Shown here piece by piece: positions 1 through 5,000 of a stretch of DNA of 6,738 nucleotides. Origin of the DNA: Treponema sp. (GTDB taxonomy: Bacteria > Spirochaetota > Spirochaetia > Treponematales > Breznakiellaceae); assembly GCA_009780595.1 (NCBI GenBank), contig WQZT01000093.1, forward strand, positions 1-6,738, read 5' to 3'. The notes under the pieces were generated by a model, which was not told where the DNA came from, ran no database searches, and was given only the letters and a program-made list of their open reading frames with translations. Position 1 is the stretch's first letter. Every line of letters begins with the position of its first letter. A program made the translations under genes and the position numbers.

Positions 1-603
1 CACGGTGAGGGTGGCGGCTTCGGCCCAGGAAAGTTCGTGCGAACTTCTGCCAAACCAGCGCCATGCTGCAGCGTCAAGCCCGACGACGTTTGCGCCAAAG
101 GGGGCGTGGGCGGCGTACAGTGCCAGTATCTCATCTTTCGATTTCCGCATTTCAAGCCGCAGTGCCAGCGTTGCCTCGATGCTCTTTTCTAGTATTGTCC
201 GCTTGCGGTTGCCGCGAGAAAGGCGGATTGTTTGCATGGTGAGTGTTGATGCCCCAGAAACGACTTTGCCACTGCGGGTGTTTTGGTACACCGCGCGTGC
301 CGCCGCCAGGAAGTCAACGCCGAAGTGCCGCCTGAAACGGCGATCTTCCGCCTCGAGGAGTGCGGTGACAAATTTCTCGTTCAGCTCTCCAGCAGCGGGA
401 AAACGCCATTGCCCATCTGCGGCAACTTGTGCGCCAAGAAGCGAGCCGCCGCGGTCGTACAGTGTCGGTGAATACGAGGCATGGAAGAGCGGCTCCCGCA
501 GCGAAAGGGCAAACATAAGGAGCAGCACGGCAACACCTGAGCCGTAAAGCAAACGGCGGGGGGATAGGCTGCGGCGGATGATTGCAGACAACACTTCCAG
601 CAT
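1..603 (-). CDS. pbpC: Penicillin-binding protein 1C, N-terminal part (runs off left edge)
   Basis: Bases 603 down to 1 read as 201 open codons with no stop. A short basic N-terminus is followed by a hydrophobic membrane anchor (about residues 18-35), so the enzyme should sit in the inner membrane facing the periplasm. The rest is a glycosyltransferase family 51 domain, which polymerises lipid II into glycan strands. Visible motifs are EDRRFRRHFG (86-95, catalytic Glu86), GASTLTMQ (117-124), RTILEKSIE (135-143) and a segment resembling the family's YLN-PFG-N-G-AAA-YFG block (163-185). Glu143 lies 57 residues after Glu86, the same spacing as Glu233/Glu290 in E. coli PBP1b. GASTLTMQ rather than GGSTITQQ favours PBP1C over PBP1A/1B. 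The transpeptidase and C-terminal domains are beyond the window; the family is usually near 770 residues. The ATG at 603 is preceded in frame by a TAA (609-607), so the start cannot lie further upstream; GTG (codon 4) or TTG (codon 5) are weaker alternatives. No Shine-Dalgarno is visible. Confidence 0.93.
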   Translation of the reverse strand, partial: MLEVLSAIIRRSLSPRRLLYGSGVAVLLLMFALSLREPLFHASYSPTLYDRGGSLLGAQVAADGQWRFPAAGELNEKFVTALLEAEDRRFRRHFGVDFLAAARAVYQNTRSGKVVSGASTLTMQTIRLSRGNRKRTILEKSIEATLALRLEMRKSKDEILALYAAHAPFGANVVGLDAAAWRWFGRSSHELSWAEAATLTV

Positions 604-639
604 TTTTTAATTATAGCGGAAAGGGATAATAGCCAACAA
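604..639 (-). promoter_or_regulatory. Putative pbpC promoter, possibly leaderless
   Basis: On the minus strand a perfect TATAAT lies at 615-610. A weak -35 candidate, TTGTTG, lies at 639-634 with an 18-bp spacer. Six bases separate the -10 box from the ATG at 603, so transcription would start at or within a base or two of the start codon. The upstream sequence, TAATTAAAAA and before, has no purine-rich Shine-Dalgarno. A second possible -10, TATTAT at 631-626, would give a leader of roughly 15 nt instead. This is inferred from sequence; the -35 is the weakest part. Confidence 0.5.
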
Positions 640-685
640 GCGGCGTGTGTTGACATAGGAAGTTTGGAAACAGTTTAAGAAGCCA

Positions 686-817
686 GTATGAAAATCATAA
701 TATTTATATTATGATTTTCATAAAGTCAATATTGATATTTGCGTAAAAGTATATTTATGAAAATCATAAGGTTAACATTGATATTTACATAAAAATATAT
801 ATTTATGTAAATCATAA
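686..817. promoter_or_regulatory. Four operator-like dyads, TTATGA-N3-TCATAA
   Basis: The dyads are at 686-700 (first two bases GT instead of TT), 709-723 (perfect, TTT centre), 755-769 (perfect, AAA centre) and 803-817 (one mismatch, TTATGT). Their centres at 693, 716, 762 and 810 are 23, 46 and 48 bp apart. Such 6-3-6 inverted half-sites are the usual form of sites for dimeric DNA-binding proteins. The last site ends 8 bases before the -35 hexamer of the ATPase promoter. Binding is inferred, and the cognate protein is unknown. Confidence 0.5.
687..722. repeat. Perfect palindrome, 17-bp arms, 2-nt centre
   Basis: Bases 687-703 (TATGAAAATCATAATAT) are exactly reverse-complementary to 706-722 (ATATTATGATTTTCATA), with TT between them. 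Pairing fails at the next base on each side (686 G with 723 A). It contains two head-to-head copies of the ATGA-N3-TCAT dyad. It could act as a paired protein-binding site or extrude as a cruciform. A transcriptional terminator is unlikely because the stem has almost no G-C pairs and no clean T tract follows. Confidence 0.8.
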
Positions 818-848
818 AGTCAATGTTGATATTTGCATAAAGGCGTGG
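711..848 (+). repeat. Three imperfect tandem repeat units of 44-48 bp
   Basis: The units are 711-756 (46 bp), 757-804 (48 bp) and 805-848 (44 bp, diverging after about 842). Each begins with an ATG(A/T)-rich dyad ending TCATAA. A central part of the form GTyAAyrTTGATATTT follows, then rCrTAAAA and, in the first two units, an AT run (TATATTT). TTGATA is identical in all three, at 732-737, 778-783 and 826-831. A truncated fourth copy of the leading motif is at 688-700. There are no unique spacers, so this is not CRISPR. The last unit supplies the -35 box of the ATPase promoter, so the array looks regulatory rather than random low complexity. Confidence 0.8.
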
Positions 849-861
849 TATACTTCTGAAT
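826..861 (+). promoter_or_regulatory. Strong ATPase promoter, probably leaderless
   Basis: TTGATA (826-831, five of six bases matching the -35 consensus), a 17-bp spacer and TATACT (849-854, five of six) form a near-ideal sigma-70-type promoter. TG at 846-847 adds an extended -10. Seven bases separate the -10 from the ATG at 862, so the expected transcription start falls on or next to the start codon. An in-frame TAA at 838-840 rules out a start further upstream, and no Shine-Dalgarno lies at normal distance. AT-rich repeats upstream could act as an UP element. Confidence 0.7.
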
Positions 862-2049
862 ATGGATTATGTAGTACGAGACATTGAAGCAGGTCTCAAA
901 AAAATAAATTCTCAATTCCCGGTTACATTGCTCACTGGTCCGCGTCAAACCGGAAAATCAACGATGCTGAAACATCTCTTTCCCAAACACCTGTACATTA
1001 CGTTTGATGATAGCACACTTCGGCTTGCGGCAAAAAAGGAGCCGAACGCTTTTATTGAAAGCTTGAAAACGCCAGTTGTTATCGATGAGATACAGTATGT
1101 ACCGGAAATCCTGCCTGCTATAAAAATGCATGTAGATCAGAACCGGAAAAACGGCAGGTTTATTTTAACAGGTTCGCAGGTGTTCAATGTAATGGCGGGT
1201 GTTACTGAATCTTTGGCGGGGCGAACCGGGCTCTTTGAACTGCTGCCCTTTTCGTTTGGAGAGCTGTCCCGCATTGCAACAGAGAATGCTGAGAAGGCGA
1301 AAGATATTAACGGTTGTTTTCAGCAAATAATGCGGGGGTTTTACCCGGTTCCAAATATCGAAAAAACGGATATTAAAGCTTTTTATGGGGCGTATCTTTC
1401 CCTTTATATAGAAAGAGATGTGAGGCAAATTCAGAACATTAAAGACATTTCCACCTTTGAAGTTTTCTTGCAGATTTTGGCGGGTAGGGTTGCTGGCTTG
1501 CTTAATGTCGCAGACCTCGCGCAAAGTTGTGGAATTTCGCAGGCAACGTGTAAAACGTGGCTTTCTATTTTGGAAAACTCGCGGATTATCTATCTTTTGC
1601 GTCCGTGGTTTAGAAATACTTCCAAACGTCTTGTCAAAAGCCCGAAGGTGTATTTTACCGATACCGGACTTCTTGTGTATTTGTTGAAATACCCTGACGC
1701 GAAATTTTTGCAGTCTATTCCCGTAATGGGCTCGGTCTTTGAAAATATGCTCGTGATGGAATTTTTAAAAAAGAAAATAAATACACGCCAGAACGCTGAT
1801 CTGTATTATTACCGGGACTCCAATGGTGTCGAGATTGATCTGGTTGTAGATAACGGACATTCGGTTTCACTGTACGAAATCAAGGCAGCAAAAACGCTAC
1901 GGTCTGAAATGACAAAAGCGCTGACGCTGGTTGATTCCGCCGGAATATTTAAGAGTTATTCTACAGTTAAAAACTATCTCCTCTCGTTCAACGAAAACCG
2001 TCTCCCACTGGGCAAGAACATAACCGCTGTGCCCTGGTGGGAGGCGTAA
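862..2049 (+). CDS. AAA-type ATPase with C-terminal DUF4143 region (complete, 395 aa)
   Basis: The protein belongs to the large family pairing an AAA_14-type P-loop ATPase with DUF4143; 395 residues is normal for it. The N-terminal half has Walker A GPRQTGKST (26-34), Walker B VVIDE (72-76, Asp75-Glu76), a sensor-like FILTGSQ (100-106) and a SLAGRTG arginine motif (117-123). The C-terminal half has LYIERDV (181-187), a winged-helix-like segment (about 213-248), the YFTDTGLL signature (264-271), and Glu294, Asp326, then Glu339-Ile-Lys341, which fit a PD-(D/E)XK nuclease-like fold. Every key ATPase residue is present, so it looks functional. No signal peptide or membrane segment is seen, so it should be cytoplasmic. 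The family's role is not established; defence, mobile-element or DNA-related functions have been suggested. It is transcribed away from pbpC and converges on the alpha-2-macroglobulin gene. Its sampled lines are about 32-45% GC, well below its neighbours, which suggests horizontal acquisition. Confidence 0.93.
   Translation: MDYVVRDIEAGLKKINSQFPVTLLTGPRQTGKSTMLKHLFPKHLYITFDDSTLRLAAKKEPNAFIESLKTPVVIDEIQYVPEILPAIKMHVDQNRKNGRFILTGSQVFNVMAGVTESLAGRTGLFELLPFSFGELSRIATENAEKAKDINGCFQQIMRGFYPVPNIEKTDIKAFYGAYLSLYIERDVRQIQNIKDISTFEVFLQILAGRVAGLLNVADLAQSCGISQATCKTWLSILENSRIIYLLRPWFRNTSKRLVKSPKVYFTDTGLLVYLLKYPDAKFLQSIPVMGSVFENMLVMEFLKKKINTRQNADLYYYRDSNGVEIDLVVDNGHSVSLYEIKAAKTLRSEMTKALTLVDSAGIFKSYSTVKNYLLSFNENRLPLGKNITAVPWWEA
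2002..2043 (-). terminator. Imperfect hairpin at the convergent gene ends, weak terminator candidate
   Basis: CTCCCAC (2002-2008) pairs with GTGGGAG (2037-2043), and GGGCA (2010-2014) pairs with TGCCC (2030-2034). This gives a 7-bp plus 5-bp stem with a small asymmetric bulge and a 15-nt loop. Read on the minus strand, just past the alpha-2-macroglobulin stop, it is followed a few bases later by TTTT (1997-1994), a short and imperfect U tract. It lies inside the 3' end of the ATPase gene and has no T run on the plus strand. It may reduce read-through from the alpha-2-macroglobulin gene towards pbpC, but it could be chance. Confidence 0.25.
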
Positions 2050-2053
2050 AAAG

Positions 2054-5000
2054 CTACCTCCGTCCCGGAATCAATGCGCGGATAGTGTCGTCGTACATTG
2101 CGTAGGCATGGATTCCTGGGGTGAAGAACGTACCGCCGTAGGCTTTAGTCACATGGAAGCTGACGGTTTTTGACTGGCCTGTTGCCAGATCGAGGTACGT
2201 CATTACGCGGTCGTCGCGAATATCCTGAAAGCGGTAGTTGATCGGGGTGGCGGTGTTCGCGGCGGCAAGGCGGGTGTTGAGAATCTCATACGATGCGGGG
2301 ACGGGAACGATCAGTGCGATTTCTTCCACAGAGCGGGAGGTTAAATTCCGCACGGTTACTCGTACTTCCATGTCCTCGCCCAGTTTGAGAGTCTCCGGGT
2401 CGATGGGGCGCTTGTTGGCGTTCAGGTACTGGACTTCGAGGGCAAGCCCTTCGGCGAGGGCTGGTTCGCTGCCTTCTTCGGGGAAGCCTCTGGCGGTGAA
2501 GGTGGCGTACAGCGGGCTGGCGGAGTTGTTCGTAACGGAGAAAGCACTGCTCGTACCGGATACGTTGCCCATAGCCTGTTCCGTCATTGGCGTGGAAAAG
2601 ATGAGGTTGTTCCGGCGGCCTGCGGCGTTGTAGGTTACGGCAATTGGGTCGATCCCTGAGGCGTTGCGTACGTGGGGAGCGATTGCGATGAGGGCGTAGG
2701 CGGTTTCCTGTGTGGAAAGCCATGTGTCCTGCGAGAGCGTTGTGGTAATGCTTTCAAACAGGGTGCGGATTCTGTCGGTTTCCGTGGAGAAACTTCCCGG
2801 GGTGCTGCCCTGCCCGCCATCGCGGCCGCTACCGCCGCCGATCAGAATGAGGGCTTCCAGTATCATCGCCCGATCCCGCAAGGGGGAGGCAAATGTTCCA
2901 GAAAGTTCCCGGCGTACTTCGCCGGGGAAGGGAAGTTCGCGGATCATGGTGCGGGCGGTGTCCCGCTGTCCGGCGAGCCAGTAGGCGGCGGCGAGCCTCC
3001 ATTGGGCTTGCAGGGGAATATCACGCCTGTCCCGCAGGCGGTTCATCGATCCCAAATCAGCATCTCCGGCGAGGGCGATGGTGTACAGCCTGTAGGCTTG
3101 CTGGGTGAACATTTCGTTGCGGGGCTGCCACAGGGCGGCACGGTTTTTCTGGAAACGCAGCCAGTTCTTTATCATGGTGTCGGGAACGGCGTATCCGGCA
3201 CGGCGGGCTTCCAACAGGAAATGCCCGGCGTATGATGATCCCCAATCGTGAGCATCTATCTCGTTGGGCCAGAAGGAAAATCCGCCGGTTGCGGTCTGGA
3301 AAGTCGCGAGCCGCTTGATTGCGGCGGCGATGTTTGTCTGAATCTCCGCCGTTTGGTTTTGGTCGAGATCGAGAATTCTGCTCAAGTAGAGCTGGGGGAA
3401 CGCGCCGCTAGTAGTCTGCTCCAGACAGCCGTGCGGATAGGTAATCAGAAAATTCAGCCGCTGTTCGAGGTTGATTGGCGGAAGGCGGGAGAACGATGCA
3501 GTGAGCGTGTTTGTCCCTTCTCTTCCCGGATACTCAAGATTGCCCTGCCACGTTTCGCCGGGGCTGACAAGACTAAATGCGCTTCTGGTTACCGGGATGG
3601 AGGTCGAGCGGATTTGCATCTCCGTCTCATGCTGTGCGGTTTTTAGCCCTGCCGACTCAGCACTGGCGGTGAATATAACAATACCGGGATTTTCCGGAGC
3701 TTTCGCCGTAAAGCGGACAAGCTGTTCGCCCGGTCCATTGAACGTAACGGTCTGAGCCGCCGCTCCCTGCACTGTCACACCGGGAACGGCAAGGTTCACT
3801 CGCACGGAATGTCTGCCATCGGCGAAGGAATTGACGGAAACGGGGACTATCACCTCATCATTGGGGGAAAGCACCCGCGGCAGTGTAGCGAAAACCATCA
3901 GATCGGAAATAACCCGTACGGACTGCTCGGCAGTTCCGTAAGCCCGCTGGGATTGCTGGGGTCTTGCTTCGCTGCCGGAGGAAGCCGCCATCACCATGAT
4001 CCGTGTCGCTCCTATATATGGAGGAAGATCAAAGGTTTCGGTTTTTTTCGCTCCGGCGGCAAGTTCGTAGGGGCCAAAAAAACGCACCAGCGGCTTGAAA
4101 CGCTGGGCATCCCTGCCCGAGTTAGACGGCGCACCGTCATCGCCGCCGCCAATGGCAAGCAGTGTCTCCAGTTTACCGGAATATGCCCCGATAACGTCGC
4201 GGAAAATATCCCACGATTGCAGGAACGACGCTTCCCTCGCATAGAAAACGCTGCGAGCGTTGGGAAGGGTAAATCGGGTAAGCCCCAAAAGCCCTTCGTC
4301 AACAACTGCCACCGTGTAGGTCATCGGTCTGCCGGAGGCTTCGCTCACGGTGAACGATGCGGAGGATTCCGCCTGCCACGATTCCGGAGCGGTGATGCGC
4401 GGGGCAAGAACCGTTCGAGGGTCATCGATAAACACGGGGGTTATTCCGTACAGGCGGATGGGCAGATCGTTCTGCGTTTGCAGGTGCGGTTGAATCAGCA
4501 TGACGTGAACGTAGATGTTGGGAGCCATCGAGGGTTCGGCGGGGAACTCGTAGGTTGTCATTTTGTCCTCGCAGTTTATCCACTGGCTCTTGATAACCTG
4601 CCCGCCTTTTTCCACCGTTACCAACGCCATCGCTTCCTTGTTTGACGGGAAGCTCACGGCAATCCGCTCGCCGGTGTTGTAGGTGGGTTTCCCCGGCGTC
4701 AGGGTCAGCATCGCCTGGGAATCCTGCCCTCCCTCCTGAGCCCGCCCGGCCCAGCCCGGCCAGTCAATGTACACTACCTGGGCTCCGGCATGACCGCCTG
4801 TGTTGTCCCGGACTATTACAAGATAACGTCCCCAACTGGGATAGTCGATCCTGAAGTTCCACGTTGCCCTTCCGTTGACGGCAGTCACTGTGTCGCGAGC
4901 AATAGGGGTGTGTGAGAGCCGGGAAGTAAACTGGGCGGGTTCTTCCCCCCCCTGTTCCCACCACCAGCGCCAGTCAAGGCGGTAGAGCGAGGCGGTCAGA

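Larger units (their letters stand above)
604..861. other. Divergent intergenic region between pbpC and the ATPase gene
   Basis: This 258-bp stretch separates two divergently transcribed genes. Bases 604-686 hold the pbpC promoter and otherwise unremarkable sequence. Bases 687-848 are an extremely AT-rich repeat block (25 G/C among bases 691-840), and 826-861 is the ATPase promoter. I see no convincing protein gene and no tRNA or structured RNA. A perfect TTGACA on the plus strand at 650-655 has only a poor partner (TTTAAG at 674-679, 18-bp spacer). If used, it would give the ATPase a second transcript with a long leader through the repeats. Confidence 0.7.

Noticed and set aside
5..547. A 180-codon plus-strand open frame over the left end
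   Set aside because: The minus strand of the same bases encodes the membrane anchor and the conserved GT51 motifs of PBP1C. The plus frame has no recognisable features and is a shadow.
650..679. Plus-strand promoter with perfect TTGACA at 650-655
   Set aside because: The -10 partner TTTAAG is poor, with an 18-bp spacer. The promoter at 826-854 is much better, so this is noted only as a possible secondary start.
687..722. Palindrome as an intrinsic terminator
   Set aside because: The stem is almost entirely A-T and has no proper downstream T tract on either strand, so it would be a weak RNA hairpin.
688..792. Tiny open frames starting at ATGs in the repeats (for example 688-714, 711-746, 757-792, encoding short Ile/Phe-rich peptides)
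   Set aside because: They come from the AT-rich repeat itself, have no ribosome binding sites, and the third unit reads ATG-TAA. A hydrophobic toxin or leader peptide is not supported.
688..848. Possible CRISPR array
   Set aside because: The units are imperfect and directly abutting with no unique spacers, and no cas genes are nearby.
862..2049. ATPase as part of a toxin-antitoxin or multi-gene defence operon
   Set aside because: No companion gene is present on the same strand. It stands alone between divergent and convergent neighbours.
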